A program made the position numbers and the translations under genes. The notes under the pieces were generated by a model, which was given only the letters and a program-made list of their open reading frames with translations, was not told the origin of the DNA and did not search any database. Source: Lentisalinibacter sediminis (GTDB lineage: Bacteria > Pseudomonadota > Gammaproteobacteria > Steroidobacterales > Woeseiaceae). From it: a stretch of DNA of 64,000 nucleotides. Of this stretch, positions 45,894 through 56,706 are shown piece by piece. Position 1 is the stretch's first letter. Every line of letters starts with the position of its first letter. Location: contig NZ_JAPDRF010000005.1 of NCBI RefSeq assembly GCF_040706615.1, positions 744,001-808,000 of the forward strand, given 5' to 3'.

Positions 45894-47409
45894 TTGGTTG
45901 TGGGTCCGGGACGATCTCGTCCAGTACCTTCGCCGACGAGATAACGCCGGGCAGTCCTGCGCCCGGGTGGGTGCCGGCACCCACCAGGTAGAGGCCCTCG
46001 ACTTCTTCGCTGCGGTTGTGGGGGCGGAACCACGCCGTCTGCAGCAGGATCGGCTGCAGGCCGAAGGCCGCGCCCTTGATCGACCAGAGGCGGTCGCGGA
46101 AATCCGCCGGCGTCATCATCCGTGACGTGACCACGTGCTGCTCGAGATCCGGCAGCACGGTCTCCGACAGGCTCTTCGCGATGGCCGTCCGATAGCGCTC
46201 CGCAGTCTCCGACCAGTCGATACCGCTGTCCAGATGCGGCACCGGCGAGAGCACGTAGAAGGCGTCGCCGCCCGGCGGCGCCAGCGACGGGTCTGTCGCC
46301 GTCGGCCGGTGCAGGTACAGGCTGAAGTCGTCCGCCAGTTGCTGGCGGCGGAAGATGTCGTCCAGCAGTTCCCGGTAGCGCGGCCCCAGCAGGATCATGT
46401 GATGGGGTACGTCGTCGTAGCGCCGGTCGGTGCCGAAGTACCAGACGAACAGGCTCATCGAGTAGCGGGAGCGGCCGAGTTTGCGCTCCGTCCAGCGCCG
46501 CGGCCGCACGTGCTGCGGCAGCAGGTATCGATAGGTCGCGGCCGAGTCCGCGTTGGAGACCACCACGTCGGCGGCCACGGTCTGACCGTCGCGCAGCCTG
46601 ACGCCCGCCGCCCGGCCGCCTTCCACCAGGATCTCGCGTACCGGCGCGTTGTAGCGGATTTCTCCGCCGAGGGATTCGATGAGTCCTACCATGCCGTCCA
46701 CGACGCTGCCTGTGCCGCCCATGGCGAAGTGCACGCCGTGGCGGCGCTCCAGCTGGGCGATGAGGGCGTACACCGCGGTGGCGGTGAAGGGATTGCCGCC
46801 GACCAGCAGCGGGTGGAAGCTGAATACCTGGCGCAGTTTCGGATGCGAGATGTAGCGTGACACCAGCCCGTACACCGAGCGGTAGAACTGGGCGCGGAAG
46901 AGATCCGGCAGCGACCCGAACATGGAGCCGAACGAGTCGAAGGACGCCGCCATCAGTTCGTCGAAGCCGATAGCGTAGAGCTTCGCGCTCGCCGCCAGGA
47001 AGCGCTCGAAACCGGCCACGTCGGCCGGATTGAAACGGGCGATCTCCCGCTTCATGGCCTCGTCGTCGCCGCTGTAGTCGAAGTGGTCGCCGTCCGCGAA
47101 ACGGATGCGGTAGTAGGGGTCCATCGGCACGATCTTCACGTCGTCCTCGAGCCGCCGGCCGGCCAGCTGCCAGAGTTCCTCCAGCAGGAACGGTGCCGTG
47201 ATGATGGTGGGCCCGGCATCAAAGGTGTAGCCGTCCTGGCGGAACACGTAGGCGCGCCCGCCCGGGGCGTCGAGTTTCTCGAACAGCCGCACGCGATAGC
47301 CCCGCGCGCCCAGGCGTATGGCGGCGGCGAGCCCGCCGAAGCCCGCACCGATGACCACGGCGGTGGACCCTGCGGTCGACGGAAGATCGTGCGACGGACG
47401 AGTGCTCAC
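45889..47409 (-). CDS. crtI: Phytoene desaturase (CrtI type)
   Basis: The 506-residue flavoprotein opens with AVVIGAGFGGLAAAIRLGARGYRVRLFEKLDAPGGRAYVF, then FDAGPTIITAPFLLEELW. It closes with GLYLVGAGTHPGAGLPGVISSAKVL, the bacterial phytoene-dehydrogenase signature. CrtI converts phytoene to lycopene or a related polyene at the membrane. The GTG start at 47407-47409 overlaps the stop of the upstream small membrane gene as GTGA and has GGGAG nine bases upstream. The much longer upstream frame is rejected. The stop codon comes from the edge of a REP element. Confidence 0.92.
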   Translation of the reverse strand: MSTRPSHDLPSTAGSTAVVIGAGFGGLAAAIRLGARGYRVRLFEKLDAPGGRAYVFRQDGYTFDAGPTIITAPFLLEELWQLAGRRLEDDVKIVPMDPYYRIRFADGDHFDYSGDDEAMKREIARFNPADVAGFERFLAASAKLYAIGFDELMAASFDSFGSMFGSLPDLFRAQFYRSVYGLVSRYISHPKLRQVFSFHPLLVGGNPFTATAVYALIAQLERRHGVHFAMGGTGSVVDGMVGLIESLGGEIRYNAPVREILVEGGRAAGVRLRDGQTVAADVVVSNADSAATYRYLLPQHVRPRRWTERKLGRSRYSMSLFVWYFGTDRRYDDVPHHMILLGPRYRELLDDIFRRQQLADDFSLYLHRPTATDPSLAPPGGDAFYVLSPVPHLDSGIDWSETAERYRTAIAKSLSETVLPDLEQHVVTSRMMTPADFRDRLWSIKGAAFGLQPILLQTAWFRPHNRSEEVEGLYLVGAGTHPGAGLPGVISSAKVLDEIVPDPQPM

Positions 47410-47684
47410 CGTGCCGTCTCCCGCGACCAGCGGCGCGCCAGATCCGCCGAATGAAAGGCGAGCGCGCACAACAACCAGGCGGTGACCCACTGCCAGCCGC
47501 CGCCGGTCAGCGCCGCCCGCAGCGCCAGCGCGAGGCTGCCGCCGGCGCCCGCGTTCAATATGGCGGGCAATGCGGCGATACCGTGGCCGGTGCGCCGATG
47601 CCAGAACGCGAGCAGGAATACCTCGAGCACCAGCACCGCCAGCACGATGTCGACGATGCGGCCCGACTCGATCAACGACTGCAC
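47406..47684 (-). CDS. Small membrane protein upstream of crtI, function unknown
   Basis: The 92-residue protein has two to three hydrophobic segments: IVDIVLAVLVLEVFLLAFWH (about 10-29), AALPAILNAGAGGSLALALRAAL and a third around WVTAWLLCALAFHSADLARRW. I recognise no family. It is translationally coupled to crtI through a GTGA overlap, which argues that it is real and acts with the carotenoid enzyme or its membrane site. Confidence 0.7.
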   Translation of the reverse strand: MQSLIESGRIVDIVLAVLVLEVFLLAFWHRRTGHGIAALPAILNAGAGGSLALALRAALTGGGWQWVTAWLLCALAFHSADLARRWSRETAR

Positions 47685-47848
47685 GTGGCGCTCCTCCCCT
47701 GTCCCGTTCGCGAAAGGGCATGAGAATAGCGGACCGGGTTGCGGCGGGGAATCTCGGTTTGCCGGCGTACCGGTTCAGCCCGCGTTCAGCGCGACGGCGT
47801 TCCAATGTACCCACGTCATCGGCAATGGCTGGAGAAAGGGAGACGGAT

Positions 47849-48673
47849 ATGGAACGCACATCTCACACGGCGAAGAGACACGCAGGCCGGCGGCCATCAC
47901 GCGCGCTGCCCGACTGGCCCGCCCGGTGGTTCCCTGCACTGGTGGCAGCGGCGGCGCTCACGGTGGCGGCGGGGGCTTTTGCCGCGAGCGCCGACGGCAC
48001 CGAGCCGCAGACCCGAACCGCCGACGGCTTCGCGGCGGAGCGGGGTGACAGCGAGCGCCGCCCGGCATCGGCCCTGGAGGAGTTCGAGGGCAGGGGCGTG
48101 ACGGCGGAGCTAAGTAAGACCGCGCCGACCGCGCCGGAGCAGCGTGCCATTTCCTGCTGCGGGTTCCGCATCTACGACGCGCAGACACGTCTGTTCGACG
48201 ACCTCGATCGGGACGGCTACTACACCTGGCTGCAGGTGACCTTCGACGTGGATACCGATTACAGCGAAGCGGAGGTCTATGCCGACATCTGGCTGCGCGA
48301 GCCGGGCGGCACCTACACGCTCATCCACGAGACCGACGTCTTCACTATCCGTGGCTCGTCATCCAGCGACGACTACGAGGTGGAGGCGGAGCTGGTAGCC
48401 GGTTTCCCCCCGGGTCTCTACGACGTGCTCATCGAGGTCTACGATGCCTGGGACGACCGCTTCGTCGCCGACTTCGACGCCCTGGATTCATCGGACCTCG
48501 GTCTGCTGCCGCTGGAGGACATCTCCTTCGACGGCGACATCCCGCCGCCGGTCGTGTACTCCGACGGCAGCGGCGGCTCGGGTTCGTTCTCCCTGGCGGG
48601 CCTGGCCGCGCTGGCCGGGCTGGGGCTGTGGCGCCGACGGCGTCACAGTTTCCGCGGCCGGGCGGGCCGGTGA
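47849..48673 (+). CDS. Choice-of-anchor H family protein with GlyGly-CTERM sorting signal
   Basis: The 274-residue protein has an N-terminal signal region (WFPALVAAAALTVAAGAFA, preceded by Arg/Lys). It carries a beta-rich domain with DRDGYYTWLQVTFDVDTDYSEAEVYADIWLRE, DVFTIRGSSSSDDYEVEAEL and LGLLPLEDISF, and a C-terminal tripartite tail (GGSGSFSLAGLAALAGLGLW, then RRRRH). That tail is a GlyGly-CTERM signal, normally cut by rhombosortase for surface attachment or secretion through type II machinery. The ATG at 47849 has AGGGAG eight bases upstream. Its rhombosortase is not in the window. It is divergent from the crtI operon. Confidence 0.82.
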   Translation: MERTSHTAKRHAGRRPSRALPDWPARWFPALVAAAALTVAAGAFAASADGTEPQTRTADGFAAERGDSERRPASALEEFEGRGVTAELSKTAPTAPEQRAISCCGFRIYDAQTRLFDDLDRDGYYTWLQVTFDVDTDYSEAEVYADIWLREPGGTYTLIHETDVFTIRGSSSSDDYEVEAELVAGFPPGLYDVLIEVYDAWDDRFVADFDALDSSDLGLLPLEDISFDGDIPPPVVYSDGSGGSGSFSLAGLAALAGLGLWRRRRHSFRGRAGR

Positions 48674-48759
48674 TACCGCTGGTGAGAAACGGATCACAGC
48701 CGCTCCGCCGGGTAGCGGCTCCAATCGCAGGATCGAAGCCACGGAACCTGCGACGGATC

Positions 48760-49002
48760 ATGCCCGGAGCCGACATCATCCCCTTCCCGCTGGAGCGTCG
48801 GCGCCCGATCGGCTGCCCCCAGTGCGGTACCTACAGCGACGTGCAGCCGGTGGGGCGGCTGACCTGGGCGTGGTGCGACCGCCACGGTGTGCGCTGGGTC
48901 GTGGCCGACCGGCCGCTGCCGGGACCGGCGGCCTTCGACCGTCGGCGTCTGCGCCGCATGGTCGAGTTTCTGGCGGAGTTCACAGAAGTCTCGATGACCT
49001 GA
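48760..49002 (+). CDS. Small Cys-containing protein, function unknown
   Basis: The 80-residue protein starts MPGADIIPFPLERRRPIGCPQCGTYSD, with a CPQC pair at 19-22 and one more Cys-x-x-His at WAWCDRHGVRW. This is a plausible single zinc ribbon (three Cys and one His). I recognise no named family. No strong ribosome site is seen; the frame is also open upstream of the chosen ATG. It precedes the ATPase operon by 155 bases. Confidence 0.5.
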   Translation: MPGADIIPFPLERRRPIGCPQCGTYSDVQPVGRLTWAWCDRHGVRWVVADRPLPGPAAFDRRRLRRMVEFLAEFTEVSMT

Positions 49003-49022
49003 CCGCCGCGCCCTCCCGCGCG

Positions 49023-49048
49023 AAAACCCTGATCCGGTAAGGGCTTTT
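49023..49048. terminator. Possible hairpin terminator before the ATPase operon
   Basis: AAAACCCT and AGGGCTTTT can pair around a nine-base loop, with one bulged base, so that a T run follows the stem on the plus strand and an A run precedes it. It follows the small Cys-containing gene by 20 bases. Only the four G-C rich pairs are strong. Confidence 0.3.
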
Positions 49049-49057
49049 CCCGATGAC

Positions 49058-49079
49058 GGCTGCAGATAGGCTGCAGCTA
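49058..49079. promoter_or_regulatory. Two direct repeats with 11-bp period upstream of the ATPase operon
   Basis: GGCTGCAGATA is followed immediately by GGCTGCAGCTA, 10 of 11 bases the same. The spacing is one helical turn, as in sites for OmpR/PhoB-type winged-helix dimers. It lies about 80 bases before the first ATPase gene. Function is inferred only from position and spacing. Confidence 0.4.
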
Positions 49080-49157
49080 CCATGACTTGTGCGGCGTGCG
49101 GATTCCGTTCCGTGCGCTGGCCCGGCCACGGCATCGGAGCTGCGGGAGGTCAGGGCG

Positions 49158-49526
49158 ATGCAGAAAAGGTCTCCTGTCTCCGGACGCGAGACGAGTTTGA
49201 AGAGCGCGATGGATCATGTGCTGGAGGCCGAGCAGGCCGCCCGTGATGCCATACGCGCCGGCGAGCGCCGTGGCGCCGCCATCATCGCCGACGCCAACGA
49301 GCAGGTCCGCCGTATCGAGCAGCGTGCTGCCGAACGCATACGGCGTGCGCACGATCTGTGCGCCGATGCCGTGCGCCGGGAAACCCGTCTCGCCGAAGAT
49401 CGCGGCGAGGCGGACGAAGATCCCCTGAATCTCAGTGACGAGGAACGTGAGCGGGTGCGTCGCGCTGCCGATCGCCTGGCCGCGCATCTGTGCGGCGGAA
49501 GCGAAGATGACCGGCGCGGGCTTTAG
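49158..49526 (+). CDS. V/A-type ATPase peripheral-stalk subunit (H/G-like)
   Basis: The 122-residue protein is nearly all charged helix (DHVLEAEQAARDAIRAGERRGAAIIADANEQVRRIEQRAAERI), as in the stalk subunit that pairs with subunit E in V/A-type ATPases. It is first in the operon; the GGGAGG site is nine bases before the ATG at 49158. Identity rests on helical composition and position, since these stalk subunits are poorly conserved. It overlaps the next gene by 20 bases. Confidence 0.72.
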   Translation: MQKRSPVSGRETSLKSAMDHVLEAEQAARDAIRAGERRGAAIIADANEQVRRIEQRAAERIRRAHDLCADAVRRETRLAEDRGEADEDPLNLSDEERERVRRAADRLAAHLCGGSEDDRRGL

Positions 49527-50214
49527 CTATGTGCAGGCACGAATACAGGCGCGTCATGGCAGGCGCCCGGACGAGTCCGACTGGAGCCGGCTCGAATCCT
49601 GCGAATCCGCCCACGCTTACCTGGAGGCCGCCCGCACCGGCGTGCTGTCGACCTGGGCGGAGGGACTGAACGCCGAGGACGATATCCACCGCCTCGAGGC
49701 GTCGATACGCCGCTCCTGGCGCCATTATCTGGGCCAGGTCGCGTCCTGGTCGCCGGAGCCCTGGCGGGATGCGATCGAGTGGTGCGGCTGCCTGCCGGAC
49801 GTGCCGACGGCCGCCCACGCCGCCACCGCCGAAGAGCTGCCGGTCTGGCTCACGTCGGAAGAGGAGAGCGGGGTGGAGGCGCCCGACAGCCTGGACGAGT
49901 GGCGCGAGGGATGGCGGGCGCGCATGCCGTCCCCGGACGCCGACCAGCGGGCCGGGCTCGCGGCGCTGGAGGCGGCCGTCGATGAGTGGATCGCGGCGAA
50001 CCGGGACCCGGAGCAGGCCTCCGTCTCCCGGGCGGCCCGTCTCCACGAGCGCCTCGAGCACCGGGTGACGACGGTGTTCCGGCGCCATGCCCTGGATCCC
50101 GCCGCCGTATTCGCCCATCTGTTGCTGACCGCGCTGGATGTGCAGCGATTCCGGGGCGGGCTTGTGCGGCGACAGGCATTCTCCGGACGGGGGGTGGTGG
50201 GAGCCGCGGCATGA
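49507..50214 (+). CDS. V/A-type ATPase subunit C/AC39-like protein
   Basis: The 235-residue, mainly helical protein starts FSYVQARIQARHGRRPDESDW, a YVQAR-type opening seen in V-ATPase C/AC39 subunits, and continues with helices rich in Trp, Arg and Ala. In the family this subunit is the central-stalk socket joining the rotor shaft to the membrane ring. The fit is weak in the C-terminal half, so the call depends on its place between the stalk subunit and subunit I genes. It ends in an ATGA overlap with the subunit I gene. Confidence 0.65.
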   Translation: MTGAGFSYVQARIQARHGRRPDESDWSRLESCESAHAYLEAARTGVLSTWAEGLNAEDDIHRLEASIRRSWRHYLGQVASWSPEPWRDAIEWCGCLPDVPTAAHAATAEELPVWLTSEEESGVEAPDSLDEWREGWRARMPSPDADQRAGLAALEAAVDEWIAANRDPEQASVSRAARLHERLEHRVTTVFRRHALDPAAVFAHLLLTALDVQRFRGGLVRRQAFSGRGVVGAAA

Positions 50215-52046
50215 GCTTCCGTTCGCGCCCTGCCCGCTGGTTCGAGGTCCTCACCCCGCGGTCCGAGGCCACGGCCGCGCTGAAGGCACTCGCGGACACC
50301 GGCGCGGTGGAACTGCAGTCCCACAGCACCAGCGCGGAGAGTATTGCGACGCCCGAGCTGCAGGCCGTGCTGGCCGAGTACCGGGAGCTGGCGCGGGGCT
50401 ACGGCCGCTACTGGCCCGAGCCGCCGCCCGCCACGCCGAACCTGGACCCCCGGCACGCGGAGGCTTCCATGGCGGTGCTGCGGGGCTGGGCCGACGATGC
50501 GCAGCCACTTATCGCCCGGCTGGAGGAACTTCGCAGGGAGCGCTCGAGGCTGGCCTGTATCGAGCGCCTCCTGAACGAGGCGCCCGAGGCGCTGCCGAGC
50601 CCCGCCGGGCTCGCCGCCGCGGGTCCCACGATCGGCTGCGGGCTGTTCCGCATGCCGGCGGAGACCTGGCCGGAGGGGGTGCCCGCCGGTGTCATAGTCC
50701 AGCGCATCGCACTGGACGACGAAACCTATCTGCTGGCGGTCGGGCCCAGGGGCGAGTACGAATCCCTGGCCAGCGCCCTGACCGGCATGAAGGCGGAGCC
50801 GGTGGCACTCCCGGAGGGGCTCGCCGGCGAGCCGGACGCCGCACTGGCCGACATACGCGAACGCCTGGCCGAACTGGGCCGTGAACACGAGCGCCTGGGC
50901 GAACGGCTCAAGTCGCTGAACGACGAGCACGGCATCGCGCAGATCATCGGTTCCTTCGAACTGCTCGACTGGATGGCCCATCACGTGCCGAGCTTCCCGA
51001 GCAGCGAGAGTTTCGCCTGGATCACCGGCTGGACCAGCGACACCGATGGCGATGGTATCCGCGCCGCGCTGGAGGAGGCCGGCCTCCGTTACCTGATGCG
51101 CCTCTGCGAGCCGCCGGCGGGCTATCCGATACCCATGCTGCTCAGGAACCCGTCCTGGGCCCGGCCGTTCGAGTTCTTCGCCCGCCAGCTGGGCACCCCC
51201 GGCGGCGAGGAGACCGACCCCAGCATGATCGTGGCCTTCCTCGCGCCGCTGATGTTCGGTTTCATGTTCGGCGACGTCGGCCACGGCGCCGTGCTGCTGG
51301 TCGCCGGTCTCTTCCTGTACCGGAAGATCCCGCAGCTCGGCATCCTCATCCCCGGCGGCATCGCCTCCATGGGTTTCGGCGTGGCCTTCGGCAGCGTGTT
51401 CGCGCGGGAGGACATCATCCCGGCCCTGTGGCTGCACCCGCTGGAGCACCCGCTGACGGTGCTGGGCACGTCGCTCGGCTTCGGCATTCTCGTGTTGCTG
51501 CTGGGTCTGGTGCTGGATGCGGTGCAATGGCGCTGGATGGGGCAGTGGTCCATCTGGTGGCACCGGCGGGTGGGGCTCATGGTGGCCTTCCTCGCGCTGG
51601 TGGCGAGCTTCTTCGACGTGCGCTTCCTGTACCTGGCGGTGGCCGGTTCCCTCTGGTACGTCTTCGGCGAGGCGTTCGTCAGCGCCGGGGAGCGGACGCC
51701 CGCTGCCCTGGGTCAGGCCGCCGGCGAGTTCGTCGAGTCCCTGTTCCAGCTGGGCGTGAATACGGTTTCCTTCGTCCGCGTCGGCGCCTTCGCGCTGGCC
51801 CACGCCGGGCTGGGCGTCGCCGTGGTCGGCATGGCCGATGCCACCGGCAATCTGACCGGGATGCTGATCGTGCTGGCGCTCGGCAACGCCCTGATCATCG
51901 CCCTCGAAGGGCTCATCGTGGGCATCCAGACCACCCGCCTGCTGCTGTTCGAATTCTTCATCCGATTCCTGAAGGCGACCGGCCGTCCGTTCCGGCCGCT
52001 GCCGCCGCCCGAAACCCGCACACCCACCAAAGGGAGTAAAGCATGA
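50211..52046 (+). CDS. V/A-type ATPase subunit I (membrane stator)
   Basis: The 611-residue protein has a soluble N-terminal half with a coiled region (about 200-245) and a membrane half with seven or more helices. It carries the typical block FLAPLMFGFMFGDVGHGAVLLVAGLFLYRK and, near the C-terminus, FVRVGAFALAHAGLGVAVVGM, which contains the arginine that faces the rotor-ring carboxylate. It forms the ion half-channels of the motor. It is coupled to both neighbours by ATGA overlaps. Confidence 0.92.
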   Translation: MSFRSRPARWFEVLTPRSEATAALKALADTGAVELQSHSTSAESIATPELQAVLAEYRELARGYGRYWPEPPPATPNLDPRHAEASMAVLRGWADDAQPLIARLEELRRERSRLACIERLLNEAPEALPSPAGLAAAGPTIGCGLFRMPAETWPEGVPAGVIVQRIALDDETYLLAVGPRGEYESLASALTGMKAEPVALPEGLAGEPDAALADIRERLAELGREHERLGERLKSLNDEHGIAQIIGSFELLDWMAHHVPSFPSSESFAWITGWTSDTDGDGIRAALEEAGLRYLMRLCEPPAGYPIPMLLRNPSWARPFEFFARQLGTPGGEETDPSMIVAFLAPLMFGFMFGDVGHGAVLLVAGLFLYRKIPQLGILIPGGIASMGFGVAFGSVFAREDIIPALWLHPLEHPLTVLGTSLGFGILVLLLGLVLDAVQWRWMGQWSIWWHRRVGLMVAFLALVASFFDVRFLYLAVAGSLWYVFGEAFVSAGERTPAALGQAAGEFVESLFQLGVNTVSFVRVGAFALAHAGLGVAVVGMADATGNLTGMLIVLALGNALIIALEGLIVGIQTTRLLLFEFFIRFLKATGRPFRPLPPPETRTPTKGSKA

Positions 52047-52399
52047 CCAGTATGAAGATGATCTTCGCAGGACTCATCGGCCTTGCCCTGATCACCGTCG
52101 GACTCGGCGCGTTCCTGATGATCACCAGCCTGCCGTTGCTGGCAGTCGAGGAAGGCGTCGCCGGCGCCGGCATCGGCGAGGGCGCCCTGCGCTGGGGCTT
52201 CGCCGCGGCAGCCGCGTCCGCAGCCCTGTCCGCTGCCGCGGGCGGCTATGCCGTGGCCAAGGTGGGCAGCGCCGCCGTCGGCGCGCTGGCGGAGAAGCCG
52301 GAGCTGTTCGGCCGCATCATCATCCTGGTCGGTCTGGCCGAGGGTATCGCCATCTACGGGCTCATCGTCGCCATCCTCATCCTGAACCGACTCGGCTGA
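52043..52399 (+). CDS. V/A-type ATPase subunit K (rotor-ring proteolipid)
   Basis: The 118-residue membrane protein has three hydrophobic segments (about 6-34, 50-74 and 90-116). The ion-binding carboxylate is Glu100 in ILVGLAEGIAIYGLIVA. Standard V-type proteolipids have four helices and about 155 residues and archaeal ones often two; this is one c-type hairpin plus an extra N-terminal helix or retained leader. Whether it carries protons or sodium cannot be decided by eye. ATGA overlap with the subunit I gene. Confidence 0.88.
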   Translation: MTSMKMIFAGLIGLALITVGLGAFLMITSLPLLAVEEGVAGAGIGEGALRWGFAAAAASAALSAAAGGYAVAKVGSAAVGALAEKPELFGRIIILVGLAEGIAIYGLIVAILILNRLG

Positions 52400-52400
52400 C

Positions 52401-52694
52401 GTGCTCGGGGCGGTCTTCATCGGCGACGAGGTCACCGGGGCGGGCTACCGGCTGGCGGGCCTGCGTGTCGTGGCCGCGGGCCCCGAAGAGGCGGGAGAGG
52501 CGCTGGCGTCGGCCCGGGAGGATGCCGCGCTGATCCTGATCGGCGCCGGCAGCGCCGGCGGCATCGACGGCGACGAACTCGAGCGCTTGCAGCGCGAGGG
52601 TGCGCCGCCGGTGGTGGTGGTGCCCGACGCGCAGGGCGGCGAGCCGCCCGATCTCGCCGCGGTCATCAACAGGGCATTCGGACTGGAGCAGTGA
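52401..52694 (+). CDS. V/A-type ATPase subunit F
   Basis: The 97-residue small Rossmann-like protein has FIGDEVTGAGYRLAGLRVV at the start and AALILIGAGSAG in the middle, then PPVVVVPDAQG. This matches subunit F, which binds the central shaft and can regulate ATP hydrolysis. The start is a GTG at 52401, one base after the stop of the K-subunit gene. Its order in the operon supports the call. Confidence 0.85.
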   Translation: MLGAVFIGDEVTGAGYRLAGLRVVAAGPEEAGEALASAREDAALILIGAGSAGGIDGDELERLQREGAPPVVVVPDAQGGEPPDLAAVINRAFGLEQ

Positions 52695-52701
52695 AGAACC
52701 A

Positions 52702-53384
52702 ATGAACGACACAGGCGGCATCGTCGAGAGGCAGGTCGACAGCATGGTCAGGCTGGTGCGGCGCTACGAGGCGGCCGAGATCGAGAAGATCCTGGATCGC
52801 GCCTACGAGACCGCGCTGGAGCGAGTACGCGCTGCACGCCGCGATGCGCGGCAGCGGGTGCACGAGGCAGTCGGGGAGTTGCGCGGCGAGGTCGACGCCG
52901 CCATCACGCGGGTCCGTGCGGGCGACGAGGCGCGGGCACGGCGCTGCGAGCTCGGCAAGGCCCGTCTCGTGCTGGACGCCGGCAGGGAACTCCTGGCCCG
53001 GTCGCTGCAGGCGCGCTGGCAGGAGCCGGCCTCGCGGCAGGCATGGACATCGTCGCTGCTGGAGCAGGCGGCGGCCGTGCTGCCGTCCGGCACCTGGGAC
53101 GTGGAATACGCCGCCGGCTGGCCGGCGGAAGAGCGCGAGACGTTCTCTGCGCGCGCGCACGAGGCAGCCGGCGAGACGCCGCGCCTGAGTGCCCGGGATG
53201 ACATCGCCGCGGGTCTGAGGATCGGGATAGCCATCGACGGCGCCGGCGCGAGCCTGGACGGCACCCTCGACGGCCTGATGGGTCGCGGTCCCGAGCTCGA
53301 GGCCCGGCTGCTGGCGGAGTACTACGCCCTGGCTGACGGCCCGGACGGGGGGGACGGGCAGGGCGGACCGGGCGGAGGCGCATC

Positions 53385-53388
<4 letters not shown>
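52702..53388 (+). CDS. V/A-type ATPase subunit E (peripheral stalk)
   Basis: The 228-residue protein has a long charged N-terminal helix (VRRYEAAEIEKILDRAYETALERVRAARRDARQRV) and a small mixed C-terminal domain ending LEARLLAEYYAL, typical of stalk subunit E, followed by a Gly-rich tail. The ATG at 52702 has a purine run upstream. It ends in an ATGA overlap with the A-subunit gene. Confidence 0.82.
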
Positions 53389-55257
<1,869 letters not shown>

Positions 55258-55268
<11 letters not shown>

Positions 55269-56706
55269 AATCACCCTCACCGGTGCCGCCCAACGCCTGG
55301 AAGGCCCGCTCCTGTTCCTGCAGCGCACGGTCAGCGTGGGGCTGGATGCCGCCGTGGAGGTCATCGGCCATGACGGCACGCTGCGCTACGGGCGGGTGGC
55401 CGCGCTGGGCGACGAGGAGATCGTCGTGGAGATCCTCGGCGCCACCGAGGGTCTGAGCCTCGGCGACACCCGCGTGCGCATCCGCGAGAAGCCGCTGGAA
55501 CTCGGTCTCGGGCCGGGCCTGCAGGGGCGCATCCTGGACAGCCTCGGTCGGCCCATCGACGGCGGTCCGCCGATTCCCGCCGAGCGCTACCTGCCCGTGG
55601 ACGGTTCGGCCATCAACCCGGTGGCACGGCATCGGCCGCAGGACTTCATCGAGACCGGTGTCACCGCCATAGACCTCATGAACAGCCTCGTGCGGGGCCA
55701 GAAGCTGCCGCTGTTCTCCGGCGGCGGCCTGCCCCACGACCGGCTGGCCATCGACATCGCCAGCCGGGCGCGGCTGCTGGGCGAGGAGGCGGGCGCGTTC
55801 GCCATTGTGTTCGTCGGCATCGGCGTCTCCCACGACACCGCCGAGCGCTTCCGCAAGGCGATGCAGGAAACCGGCGCGCTCGAACATACGGTCATGTTCC
55901 TGAACCGGGCCAGCGAGCCCAGCACCCAGCGGCTGCTCACGCCTCGCTACGCGCTCACCGCGGCGGAATATCTGGCCTTCGTCGAGTCCCGGCATGTGCT
56001 GGTGATCATGACGGACATGACCAACTACTGCGAGGCGCTCAGGGAGGTATCCGCAGGCCATGGCGAGATCCCCAGCCGCAAGGGCTATCCCGGCTACCTG
56101 TACTCGGACCTGGCCACCATCTACGAGCGCGCCGGCTGCCTGCGGGCGCGGGAGGGCACCCTGACGCAATTGCCGATACTGACCATGCCCGGCGACGATA
56201 TCACCCACCCCATCCCGGACCTCACCGGCTACATCACCGAGGGCCAGATCGTACTCAGCCGCGAGCTGGATCGCCGCGGCGTATACCCGCCCATCGACGT
56301 GCTCGCCAGCCTGTCCCGGCTGATGGACGACGGCATCGGCAAGGGCGTCACCCACGCCGATCATCCGGCGCTCGCCCACCAGCTCTTCGCCGCCTATGCG
56401 CGCACCGCGAAGATCCGTGTGCTGGCAAGCGTGATGGGTCACGAGGGTCTCACCGACACCGATCGGCAGTATCTCGATTTCGGCGATGCCTTCGAGCAGA
56501 AGCTCATCGCCCAGGAAGGGCCGCGCCGGCTGGACGAGAGCATGAAGGTGGGCTGGGAGATTCTGAAGGGCCTGCCGCGGGCCGAGCTTTCCCGTCTCAG
56601 CGAGGCACAGATCGGCGAGCATCTCGGCGAGGCGGAACAGGCCGGCGACGGTGCCGAAGGCGAGCCGCGCGAAGGCGAGGCCGAGGAGGCCGACAGCGGT
56701 GGCTGA
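55258..56706 (+). CDS. V/A-type ATPase subunit B
   Basis: The 482-residue protein matches the non-catalytic B subunit: a degenerate nucleotide loop (LFSGGGLPHDRLA) in place of Walker A, IDLMNSLVRGQKLPLFS, NRASEPSTQRLLTPRYALTAAEYLAF and ILTMPGDDITHPIPDLTGYITEGQI. The C-terminal 30 residues form an acidic tail. It alternates with A in the head and shapes the nucleotide site. Its end overlaps the GTG start of the subunit D gene. Confidence 0.95.

Noticed and set aside
47410..47859. 150-codon N-terminal extension of the CrtI-like frame
   Set aside because: It is Arg-rich, overlaps the coupled small membrane gene in another frame, and the GTG at 47409 has a ribosome site and a GTGA overlap.
49725..51803. 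Open frame of 692 codons antisense to ATPase genes
   Set aside because: It covers parts of two well-identified operon genes and has no protein-like hydrophobic pattern.
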